NCBI RefSeq assembly: GCF_002287175.1
Contig: NZ_LMVM01000004.1
Span: 1 to 64,000 of the forward strand
Direction: 5' to 3'
DNA: 64,000 nucleotides
Source of the DNA: Methanobacterium bryantii
Lineage (GTDB): Archaea > Methanobacteriota > Methanobacteria > Methanobacteriales > Methanobacteriaceae
The position numbers and the translations under genes are program-made. This document shows, one piece after another, positions 45,072-54,137 of this stretch (its first letter is position 1; each line of letters starts with the position of its first letter). Under the pieces are notes generated by a model, which saw nothing but the letters and a program-made list of their open reading frames with translations, made no database searches and was not told the DNA's origin.

Positions 45072-46100
45072 ATGAAAGGTATATTAGAAAAATTATCAAA
45101 TGCAGCTGGAGTATCCGGTTTTGAAGAAAATATTCGAGAAATTATAACAGATGAAGTAAAAGACTATGTGGATGAAATCGAAACCGATAATCTTGGTAAC
45201 CTCATAATGGTTAAAAAAGGGAAAGAAAATGGGAAAAAGATAATGCTTGCAGCCCATATGGATGAAATTGGGCTGATGGTAAGGTATATTGATAAAGATG
45301 GATTCATTAAATTCTCTAAAATTGGAGGAATAAATGACCAGATGCTTCTAAATCAGGAAGTTTATATCTACACAGATAATGGAAAAGTTCTGGGAGTTTT
45401 AGGTTCAAAACCACCCCACAGGATGAAAGCAGCAGAGAGAAAAAAAGCTGTTGAATATGAGAATATGTTTATAGACATCGGGGCAAAGGACAAAGAAGAA
45501 GCAGAGAAAATAGTCAATGTTGGTGATGTTGCAACAATCAAACGTGAATTTTCCACACTTAGAGGTTCTATTGTAGCAGGAAAGGCATTTGATAATAGGG
45601 TAGGCTGTTTAGTGCTTATTGAAGTTATGAAAAGGATTAAAAGCGACGCTACCATATATGCCGTTGGAACTGTACAGGAAGAAGTTGGACTTAAAGGAGC
45701 AAAAACTTCAGCATTTAAAATAAATCCTGATTTAGCTATAGCTTTAGATGTTACAATATCTGGAGACCACCCTGGAATTAAGGAAGACGAAGCCCCTGCA
45801 AAACTTGGAGGCGGACCGGCTATAATTTTAACTGATGCCAGTGGAAGAGGTATAATAACCCATTCTAAAGTCAAAAAGCTCCTTATTGAAGCAGCGGAAA
45901 GAGAAGAAATTCCATACCAGCTTGAAGTAAGTGAAGGCGGTACCACAGACGCAACAGCAATTCACCTTACAAGGGAAGGAATTCCTACAGGTGTTTTATC
46001 AGCTCCAACAAGGTATATTCACACACCGGTTGAGGTTGTAGACCTTGATGATGTTGAAAACACTATAAAATTACTGGTAGCTGCACTTGAAAATGCTTAA
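45072..46100 (+). CDS. M42 family aminopeptidase
   Basis: Tetrahedral (TET-type) metallo-aminopeptidase that removes N-terminal residues from peptides. 342 residues. Metal and catalytic residues: H62 and D64 in AAHMDEIG, the Asp in KAFDNRVG, the Glu pair in VQEEVGLKGA, the Asp in ALDVT and the His in RYIHTPVEVV. Complete. GAGGCG lies before the ATG. Substrate preference cannot be told from sequence alone. Confidence 0.93.
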   Translation: MKGILEKLSNAAGVSGFEENIREIITDEVKDYVDEIETDNLGNLIMVKKGKENGKKIMLAAHMDEIGLMVRYIDKDGFIKFSKIGGINDQMLLNQEVYIYTDNGKVLGVLGSKPPHRMKAAERKKAVEYENMFIDIGAKDKEEAEKIVNVGDVATIKREFSTLRGSIVAGKAFDNRVGCLVLIEVMKRIKSDATIYAVGTVQEEVGLKGAKTSAFKINPDLAIALDVTISGDHPGIKEDEAPAKLGGGPAIILTDASGRGIITHSKVKKLLIEAAEREEIPYQLEVSEGGTTDATAIHLTREGIPTGVLSAPTRYIHTPVEVVDLDDVENTIKLLVAALENA

Positions 46101-46518
46101 AAATTAAACGTTATAATTTAATTTTTTTATTTTTAAACACAATTTTGTTTTTAAATCATTTAAAAATAGAATTAAAGTATAGGAATCCTTTTCTAGGAAT
46201 TATTAAAATTAAGTTTTATATATTAATTATTTTGCGCTCATGCCCCGAATGTTGTGTAAATAATATCACTTCACTCGTGTGTCTGGTTAAATAAATTGTA
46301 TTTTTTTAAGATAAATCCCATATAATCAATTAAAACTACAAGTTAATACAAAGTATAACTCATACACAGGATCATAGACATGAGCGTTATTTTGAATATG
46401 TAACTTTATTTAGTTTGTATCAAGTATAATTTTTCATATGTTAAATATGAGTTTAATAAATATAGTTTATATAGCACGTTGTAACCTATTTTCAAGTTAC
46501 TGTGTACTATAGACTATT
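46101..46518. other. Intergenic region with promoter of the 92-residue gene
   Basis: TTTATATA at 46466-46473 lies about 46 bases before ATG 46519. A short inverted repeat, GTAAC (46481-46485) and GTTAC (46496-46500), falls near the expected transcription start and could be an operator. The rest is AT-rich with no other structure. Confidence 0.4.
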
Positions 46519-46797
46519 ATGAATATGGTGGTTAAGTTGGTAGAGCATGAACATAATGATATAGATTTAAATGAATTTGAAGAAGGAAATAAAGAACTGG
46601 AAGAACATCTAGCTAAAAACAAAGAAGAAGCACTTGTTGTTTTAAAGAAATTATTTAAGCCTTTATATGGGGATAAATGGAGTAAAGAACAAGATGAAGA
46701 TGTGGAGTTGTTGTTAAAATCTATAAAGGATATGGCGGTATGCGAAGCTTTGATTGATGTTAGGCTCGCATTTTTAAATTATGGAGACGAAGAGTAA
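46519..46797 (+). CDS. Acidic hypothetical protein, 92 aa
   Basis: Strongly acidic helical protein: EFEEGNKELEEHLAKNKEEA, then LKKLFKPLYGDKWSKEQDEDVE and AVCEALIDVRLAFLNYGDEE. No membrane segment. The start may be ATG 46519 or the next in-frame ATG (46525); neither has a strong binding site. A TATA-like box with an inverted repeat lies upstream. Convergent with the KaiC-like gene. No family recognised. Confidence 0.55.
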   Translation: MNMVVKLVEHEHNDIDLNEFEEGNKELEEHLAKNKEEALVVLKKLFKPLYGDKWSKEQDEDVELLLKSIKDMAVCEALIDVRLAFLNYGDEE

Positions 46798-46839
46798 TTA
46801 AAAAAGTAGAATGGTAATGTAAATTAGATATAACTATGC

Positions 46840-47547
<708 letters not shown>

Positions 47548-47593
47548 TGTTATATCTCCTTTAACTCTATATAAATAAAATAAGTTAACTTCA

Positions 47594-48844
47594 TTATTTA
47601 AGTATATGGTCTTTAGCCAGTATAAATTCAAATGTACATTTATTTGAACCTTCAGCCATGCATGATATCTGTTCCACATTGCCTTTAATAGATGTCCATG
47701 TAAAACTACGTAATATAATTATTCTACATATCATGCAGAACATAGGACTGTATTCTGCTTCTTTTTCCCAGGGACAATTTGAAAATTTAAGATAATTTTG
47801 GTGATTTTCTAATGTAGCCTCTGCTTCAATACCCAGATTTGATAGAAATCCTTTTATCCATTTAGTATAATAATTTAAGATATTTTCATTTAAATTGGGC
47901 GTACCTTCTTCAAACTTTGGTTTCATATTTATTTCAAAACGGTCAGAAAAACTTTTTGCAATATTATTTCTTATGTGGGGGGGTATATTTGATGCAAATA
48001 CAGGCATAGCACTTAAAAGAAAACCGAAAAGCTCACCTCTAGCTTTTTCTTTTAAAAGCTGTTCTTTTTCTTTTTCAGCACTTTTACGTTCGGTTATATC
48101 CTGAAATATAAGTACAATACCATTTATATTATTTTTATCATCTTTAATAGGGGAGCTTGTGTTATCAATTGGTATCTGTCTCCCATTTTTAGTTATCAAA
48201 ATAGTGTGGTCTTTTATACCAGTTATGGAACCTTTTTGAAGCACTTTTGTAACTGGACTTTCTACAGGATTGCCAGTTTCTTCATTAATAATTTTAAAAA
48301 TATTTTCCAATGGGTTTCCTAAAGCTTCATCCTGTTTCCATTCTGTTATCTTTTGAGCAATGGGGTTCATAAATGTGATATACCCATTTTTATCCGTGGT
48401 AATTACAGCATCACCAATACTCTCAAGAGTTGTAGAAAGCCATTTCTCATTTGCTTTTAATTTGCTTTCCATTTCATACTTGTAGAGCGCAACTTCAATG
48501 GCACTGTGCAGTTCTCTATCTTCAAAGGGTTTAATGATGTAACCAAAAGGACCTGTTATTTTAGCTCTCTTAAGGGTTCTTTCATCTGAATATGCTGTTA
48601 AATATACAACAGGGATATCAAAATTATCTTTTATTTGTTGGGCAGCATCAATACCGTCCATTTCTCCTTTTAGTACAATATCCATTAGTACTAGATCCGG
48701 ATTAGTTTCTGAAGCTTTTTCTACAGCTTCTTCACCTGAAGACGTGATTGCAGGCACGATATAACCCATATTTTCCAGCCGGTCTTTAATATCCATGGCT
48801 ACAATACTTTCATCTTCAACTACAAGAATTTTAAAAGACGCCAT
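47594..48844 (-). CDS. Response regulator with REC, PAS and methanogen output domain
   Basis: 416 residues. REC domain (1-125) with the phospho-acceptor D55 (LVLMD), D10-E11 acidic pocket and K at GYIIKPF. PAS domain (about 135-260; DAVITTDKNGYITFMNP). C-terminal region (about 265-416) with LLSAMPVFASNIPP, NCPWEKEAEYSPMFCMICR and ISCMAEGSNKCTFEF, matching the Cys-containing methanogen output domain (MetOD1-like). No DNA-binding domain, so output is probably by protein or ligand contact, perhaps with the KaiC-like ATPase downstream. No strong binding site before the ATG. Confidence 0.85.
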   Translation of the reverse strand: MASFKILVVEDESIVAMDIKDRLENMGYIVPAITSSGEEAVEKASETNPDLVLMDIVLKGEMDGIDAAQQIKDNFDIPVVYLTAYSDERTLKRAKITGPFGYIIKPFEDRELHSAIEVALYKYEMESKLKANEKWLSTTLESIGDAVITTDKNGYITFMNPIAQKITEWKQDEALGNPLENIFKIINEETGNPVESPVTKVLQKGSITGIKDHTILITKNGRQIPIDNTSSPIKDDKNNINGIVLIFQDITERKSAEKEKEQLLKEKARGELFGFLLSAMPVFASNIPPHIRNNIAKSFSDRFEINMKPKFEEGTPNLNENILNYYTKWIKGFLSNLGIEAEATLENHQNYLKFSNCPWEKEAEYSPMFCMICRIIILRSFTWTSIKGNVEQISCMAEGSNKCTFEFILAKDHILK

Positions 48845-48922
48845 AATGCATAGTATTTTAATGCTTTAAATATATTAATATTGCCTTTTGCACACAATCA
48901 TAATGGGTTTACAAGATTTGTA

Positions 48923-50698
48923 TCAAGCAGTAGTACTTTTATGGAGATGTTTATATATGGTAAATGCTAAGTTTTTATTAATGCTTTCAACACTTGCCAG
49001 TTCTTCAACACTGGCATTTTTTATGCCATTGATGTCTCCAAAATGTTTAAGAAGTTTTATTTTCCGTTTTTCTCCTACTCCCCTTATTCCATCGAGTACA
49101 GAATACTTCAATTCGCGAGATCTAAGTTTTTTATGGTAAGTAACTGCAAATCTATGTGCTTCATCCCTTATTCTCTGCAGGAGATGTAATGCTTCAGTAT
49201 TTCTAGGTAAAATTATGGGGCTTGAATTATTTGGGACAAATACATGCTCAAATTCTTTAGCTAACCCAATAGCAGGTATATCATCCAAATTAAATGATTT
49301 TAAAACATTTACTGCCACGTTGAGCTGTCCTTTTCCTCCATCTACTATGATAAGATCTGGTTTTTTATCATTATCTCCAATAGCAATCTTGCTGTACCTT
49401 CTGCTTAAAACATCTCTCATCATGGCATAATCATCAGGACCAGGAATGTCTACTTTAAATTTTCGATATTTACTTTTTTTAGGCATACCGTCTTCAAAAA
49501 CAACCATGGATCCAACTGCATGTTTGCCGCTGATATTTGAAATATCAAAACATTCAATATGTCTTGGAATTTTGGGAAGTCTAATATATTTTTTAAGATC
49601 CAGCAAAGTATTTCGGACTTCTTTTTCCTGATTCTTAATTATTTCTGCATTTTTAGCGACCATCTGAACTAAACGGGTTTCTGTTACATTTTTAGGAGTT
49701 CTAAGAGCTACTTCATATTCCTGGTTGGTAGACAGCCATTCTTCAATCAGATCCTTTTCATCAGGTTTGTACTGTATAATAATTTCTGATGGCACATGTC
49801 TTGGGCTCATATAGTACTGTTTTAGAAATGCTGAAAGTATTTTATCAGGTAATGTGCCTTCAGTTCCGCTCATTAAGAAATCGTCTTTTCCGATGATTTT
49901 ACCGTCTCTTATGGAAAATACAACTACACAAGCTAATTTTTCATCGTATGAACAGGCGATTACATCCTGTTCAAGGCCTCTATCAAATTCTATTTTCTGT
50001 TTTTCAAGGATGCTGTCTACAGATAAAATTTGATCCCGCAGTACTGCCGCCTTTTCGAATTCATGGTTCTCTGCAGCTTCCCTCATCATCTCATGTAACA
50101 TATCAATTATTTTATTATATTTGCCCTCAAAGAACAGGTTAATTTTCTCCACGATTTCATTGTAAGATATTTCAGTAATTTTGCCTCCGCATGGAGCACT
50201 GCAAAGATGAATTTGATAGTTGAGACAGGGGCCGTCCATTTTCCTGCAGGCCCTTATTTTAAAAATAGCTTTTAATGATTTAACCATTCTTCTTACGGAT
50301 CCAACATCTGTAAATGGTCCGTAGTAAAATGCGCCATCATCTCTAACATTTCTTGTAATTAGAATCCTAGGAAACTTTTCGTTGGTTATTTTAATGTAGG
50401 GATATCTTTTGTCATCCTTTAATCGAATGTTATACTTTGGTTTGTACTTTTTTATAAGATTGGATTCCAGAATAAGTGCTTCTTTTTCTGTATCTGTTAT
50501 AATATACTCTAAATTATGAAAATGACTCATGAGCAATTTTGTTTTTAAAGGTAATTCTGATCTGCTGAAATAAGATTTGACTCTTTTAATTAATGATTTA
50601 GCCTTTCCAACGTAGATTACATCGTCATCAATATTTCTCATTATATATACGCCGGGTTTATCAGGCAAATTATCAGGGTTACTGCAACGATTTGACAT
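48923..50698 (-). CDS. uvrC: Excinuclease ABC subunit C
   Basis: Makes both cuts next to damaged DNA in nucleotide excision repair. 591 residues: N-terminal GIY-YIG nuclease (DKPGVYIMRN ... VIYVGKAKSLIKRV), Cys cluster CRKMDGPCLNYQIHLCSAPC, UVR domain (EFEKAAVLRDQI), the RNase H-like nuclease with ECFDISNISGKHAVGSMVVF and IIVDGGKGQL, and two helix-hairpin-helix units at the end (GIRGVGEKRKIKLLKHFG). GAGGCGAT before the ATG. The UvrABC system in Methanobacteriales is of bacterial origin. Confidence 0.96.
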   Translation of the reverse strand: MSNRCSNPDNLPDKPGVYIMRNIDDDVIYVGKAKSLIKRVKSYFSRSELPLKTKLLMSHFHNLEYIITDTEKEALILESNLIKKYKPKYNIRLKDDKRYPYIKITNEKFPRILITRNVRDDGAFYYGPFTDVGSVRRMVKSLKAIFKIRACRKMDGPCLNYQIHLCSAPCGGKITEISYNEIVEKINLFFEGKYNKIIDMLHEMMREAAENHEFEKAAVLRDQILSVDSILEKQKIEFDRGLEQDVIACSYDEKLACVVVFSIRDGKIIGKDDFLMSGTEGTLPDKILSAFLKQYYMSPRHVPSEIIIQYKPDEKDLIEEWLSTNQEYEVALRTPKNVTETRLVQMVAKNAEIIKNQEKEVRNTLLDLKKYIRLPKIPRHIECFDISNISGKHAVGSMVVFEDGMPKKSKYRKFKVDIPGPDDYAMMRDVLSRRYSKIAIGDNDKKPDLIIVDGGKGQLNVAVNVLKSFNLDDIPAIGLAKEFEHVFVPNNSSPIILPRNTEALHLLQRIRDEAHRFAVTYHKKLRSRELKYSVLDGIRGVGEKRKIKLLKHFGDINGIKNASVEELASVESINKNLAFTIYKHLHKSTTA

Positions 50699-50769
50699 TT
50701 AATCGCCTCTTGTATTTTTAATGGTCTTTGAATGCAATAAAAAAAGAAACACTGATTTTAAGTGTTATT

Positions 50770-51558
50770 TTAAGAAATTATATTATCTCTTGTTTTAGGA
50801 AAAGCAACTTGCGGTCTTTTTACAGCGAAGGAATTATTCAAATCTTCATGCATCCCTTCTGCAATTTTTAATGGTATGCCAATAACCATGTATTCTGGAG
50901 GGAACCATACATTTCCAGTTGGATCTACAGGGCCTACAAATGCAGTATCTTTTGGAGCTTTTTCAGCCATTCCTGCAGGGTAAGTAACAAAAGTCGCACA
51001 TGAAGGACCAAAAGCCATATTAATTGCATTAAATGGGTTTTTAGTTCTAAAGTGTATAATACTGCTTAAATTTCTTATTTGTTCTCCATTACCGAAGCAG
51101 ATGATTGATTTAACATCAGTATTATTTTCTATATCTTCACATCTCCCTATTATAAGGTATTTTCCGAGTGGTTTTATTTCTCCAATGGATTCTAAAAATC
51201 CTTCAACATACTCAGGTCCAGCTTTAAGATATTCTGCTTCCCCACCTCTAAATTTTTCATTTCCTGTAGAAACGAAGTATTTAATGAATTTGAGGGGTTT
51301 AGTGAATCCTAAATATGTCATTGATCCAGGACAGCAGCCTTTAAGGGTATCCTTGCCAATATATAATGGAGGTTGATCTTCATTTATAGAAGTTAACATT
51401 ATGGCTTTAGCAACACAGGCATCAAGAGAACACATTGGCACTGCCCCTTCAGGGATTGTTTCGCAACTATAAACAGCTAAAGGGCTTGTACTCAACTTTC
51501 CACCAATTTTAAGACTCTCTCCAATTTTTTTTATGGAACTATTTTCCGTTTTAACCAC
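50770..51558 (-). CDS. DUF169 family protein
   Basis: 262 residues: LKIGGKLSTSPLAVYSC at the start, several conserved Cys (VPMCSLDACVAKA, LKGCCPGSMTYLG), GRCEDIENNTDVKSIICFGN, and FGPSCATFVTYPAGMAEKAPKDTAFVGPVDPTGN. This is the pattern of DUF169, an uncharacterised family common in methanogens. The Cys may bind a metal or iron-sulfur cluster. Start: GTG 51558 is annotated, but the binding site GAGGTGGTT overlaps it, so the true start may lie a few codons inside. Hairpin array 3 lies directly upstream. Confidence 0.8.
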   Translation of the reverse strand: MVKTENSSIKKIGESLKIGGKLSTSPLAVYSCETIPEGAVPMCSLDACVAKAIMLTSINEDQPPLYIGKDTLKGCCPGSMTYLGFTKPLKFIKYFVSTGNEKFRGGEAEYLKAGPEYVEGFLESIGEIKPLGKYLIIGRCEDIENNTDVKSIICFGNGEQIRNLSSIIHFRTKNPFNAINMAFGPSCATFVTYPAGMAEKAPKDTAFVGPVDPTGNVWFPPEYMVIGIPLKIAEGMHEDLNNSFAVKRPQVAFPKTRDNIIS

Positions 51559-51599
51559 CTCATAAATTTATAATTTACGCGGTTTGGAAAAATGCATAG

Positions 51600-51768
51600 C
51601 ACTCGAAAATCTACGATTTTCGGTGCCATACGAAACGTAGTTTCGTGGCTCCAAACACGGAGTGTTTGAGAGCATCGAAATCTAAAATTTCGATAGCATG
51701 CGAAAAACTTTAAAAAACCGTTGGTTTTTGAATGCACAAACCAAAGGTTTGTAATCTTTGTTTTTCGC
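51600..51768. repeat. Hairpin array 3, with nested hairpins
   Basis: Perfect hairpins: 51604-51622 (CGAAAATC stem, shared with array 2), 51630-51646, 51652-51668 and 51674-51694. An outer 9-bp stem, GCGAAAAAC (51700-51708) with GTTTTTCGC (51760-51768), encloses two complete hairpins at 51713-51729 and 51736-51752, each with its own 7-bp stem and three-base loop. The array lies between DUF169 and uvrB. Confidence 0.85.
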
Positions 51769-51770
51769 TG

Positions 51771-52181
51771 TAGCAATTTTTCTTCAACCTTCAAAAATTC
51801 CTCAACCTTCGTTATACCATCAATTATTTATATCATACTTCCCAATATTAATAAAGTTATTTTCTTATAAGTTATAATAATATATATAAAAGTTATCTTT
51901 TTTTCAAAAAAGAGGAAAGAGAAATAAAAAGATTTAGGCAAGTATCTAATAATAAAACAATATTAAATAGATTAAAACGAATAAATCAGAAATTAAAATA
52001 CTTATAAGGTGATTTAAGTATCAGAGACGGCTTTGTGTTACAGCTCCAAAATAACATTCAGGGCACCTATTACTTTTCTAATGCTCTTACTCAAAACCTA
52101 TTTTATATCAATACAAAACTTAAACTATCAAAAGATTTTAGAAAAATATTAAAATACCCTTTTTAAATAGAGGAAAGAGAA
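51771..52181. other. Leader and promoter region of uvrB
   Basis: TATA-like sequence TAATATATATAAAAG near 51889-51903. AGAGGAAAGAGAAAT, the uvrB binding-site region, occurs at about 51911-51925 and again at about 52171-52185 just before the true ATG; the first copy is followed by A instead of G, so its start codon reads ATA. This looks like a duplicated 5' end of uvrB. No gene is seen between. Confidence 0.45.
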
Positions 52182-54137
52182 ATGACAGGATTTAAACTCA
52201 ATTCAAATTATAAACCATTGGGAGATCAACCAAAAGCAATAAATTCGCTTGTAAATGGTATAAATGATGGATTAAAGCATCAAACACTACTTGGAGTTAC
52301 AGGATCCGGAAAAACATTTACCATGGCAAATGTAATTAAGGAAGTAAATAAACCCACATTAGTCATGTCACACAATAAAACACTTGCTGCACAGCTTTAT
52401 GAAGAATTTAAAGAATTTTTCCCTGAAAATGCTGTGGAATATTTTGTAAGTTATTATGATTACTACCAGCCAGAAGCATATATTCCACATACAGATACGT
52501 TTATAGATAAGGAAGCCAGTATAAATGACGAAATAGACCAGATGAGACACTCGGCAACACAATCACTGCTTTCAAGGGATGATGTTATAGTAGTTTCAAG
52601 CGTCTCATGTATATATGGTATTGGATCTCCTGAGGACTATGGAGATCACTTGCTACATATGAGAGTTGGAGAAACGATGGAACGAGAGGAAATACTATCA
52701 AAACTCGTCCATATCCAGTATGAAAGGAATGATATAGATTTTACAAGGGGAAAATTTAGAGCTAGGGGAGATGTTATAGAGATATTTCCAGTTCACGGGT
52801 CACTTCCTGTAAGGATAGAACTCTTTGGAGATGAGATAGATGGAATATCTTATATAGATCCTTTGAGGGGAAATATAGCTAAAAAAATCGATAGAATAAC
52901 CATATTTCCTGCAAAGCACTTTGTTATTTCGGATAGTAAAATGCAAAAAGCATTAAAAGGAATTGAAACCGAACTGGAAGATAGGTTAACTATTTTAAGG
53001 TCTCAAAATAAATTACTGGAAGCACAACGCCTTGAACAGAGAACAAGGTTTGACATGGAAATGCTTCAGGAAATGGGATATTGTCCTGGAGTTGAAAATT
53101 ATTCGCTGCATTTAAGCGGCAGAAAATGGGGCAGCATGCCTCACACGCTTATAAAATATTTTCCGGAGAATTTTTTAACTATAATTGATGAATCCCACGT
53201 TACAGTGCCTCAAATTGGCGGAATGTATGCGGGAGATCGTGCACGTAAGAATTCACTTGTAGATTATGGATTCAGGCTTCCATCGGCCCGTGAAAATCGC
53301 CCACTCAACTTTGAAGAGTTTGAAAGTATAATGAATCAGGTGATTTATGTTTCGGCAACTCCTGCAAATTATGAACTCGCAAAAAGTCAGAATACTGTAG
53401 AACAGATTATAAGACCTACAGGACTTATTGATCCAAAGGTGATAATCAAACCAGTTAAAGGACAGGTAGATCACCTTTTAGGGGAAGTTCAAAAAAGGAT
53501 TAAGAAAAATCAGAGAATACTGGTAACTACATTAACTAAAAAAATGGCAGAGGACCTTACAGATTATTATGCAAAAATTGGAGTTAAAGTAAGGTACCTC
53601 CATTCAGAAATAAGTACGCTGGAACGTATTGAAATTATCGATGACCTCAGACGTGGTGAATTTGACTGTCTTGTGGGAGTAAACTTACTCAGGGAAGGAC
53701 TGGACCTTCCAGAGGTATCTTTAATCGGAATTCTTGATGCAGATAAAGAAGGATTTCTCCGTTCTGAAACATCACTTATACAGACAATAGGGCGGGCAGC
53801 AAGGAACGTAGAAGGAGAAGTAGTTATATACGCTGATGAAATCACAAAATCTGTAGAATCGGCAGTTAGAATTACTAATAATAGGAGAAAACTGCAGATA
53901 GATTATAATAAAAAGCACAATATAACACCAAAAACTGTGGTAAGATCCATTAAGGAAAAAGAGAAAAAGGATAAAATTGAATTAATAGATGATATTGAAA
54001 GCATGCCAAAAGATGAACTTCGCTTACTTATTAAGGATTTAGAGCAGGAAATGACATTGGCAGCAAAAAAACTTGATTTTGAAAAAGCTGCAAAGCTTAG
54101 AGATAAAATCAGCATTCTAGAAGGGGTTTCAAAGTAA
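52182..54137 (+). CDS. uvrB: Excinuclease ABC subunit B
   Basis: Damage-verifying helicase-like subunit. 651 residues: Walker A GVTGSGKT (about 37-44), damage-probing beta-hairpin YYDYYQPEAYIP and HTDTFIDKEASINDEIDQMR, DEAD-like TIIDESHVT, helicase lobe with TLTKKMAEDLT and QTIGRAARN, and a C-terminal UVR domain (DFEKAAKLRDKI) that binds UvrC. GAGGAAAGAGAA lies before the ATG. Its stop overlaps the uvrA start by one base (TAATG). Confidence 0.97.
   Translation: MTGFKLNSNYKPLGDQPKAINSLVNGINDGLKHQTLLGVTGSGKTFTMANVIKEVNKPTLVMSHNKTLAAQLYEEFKEFFPENAVEYFVSYYDYYQPEAYIPHTDTFIDKEASINDEIDQMRHSATQSLLSRDDVIVVSSVSCIYGIGSPEDYGDHLLHMRVGETMEREEILSKLVHIQYERNDIDFTRGKFRARGDVIEIFPVHGSLPVRIELFGDEIDGISYIDPLRGNIAKKIDRITIFPAKHFVISDSKMQKALKGIETELEDRLTILRSQNKLLEAQRLEQRTRFDMEMLQEMGYCPGVENYSLHLSGRKWGSMPHTLIKYFPENFLTIIDESHVTVPQIGGMYAGDRARKNSLVDYGFRLPSARENRPLNFEEFESIMNQVIYVSATPANYELAKSQNTVEQIIRPTGLIDPKVIIKPVKGQVDHLLGEVQKRIKKNQRILVTTLTKKMAEDLTDYYAKIGVKVRYLHSEISTLERIEIIDDLRRGEFDCLVGVNLLREGLDLPEVSLIGILDADKEGFLRSETSLIQTIGRAARNVEGEVVIYADEITKSVESAVRITNNRRKLQIDYNKKHNITPKTVVRSIKEKEKKDKIELIDDIESMPKDELRLLIKDLEQEMTLAAKKLDFEKAAKLRDKISILEGVSK

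Noticed and set aside
45368..45946. 192-codon antisense frame inside the M42 peptidase gene
   Set aside because: Shadow frame; the plus-strand gene is clearly real and complete.
47548..47679. Longer N-terminus for the KaiC-like ATPase
   Set aside because: It would overlap the response regulator end; TTG 47547 has GGAG at the right distance and gives a normal start.
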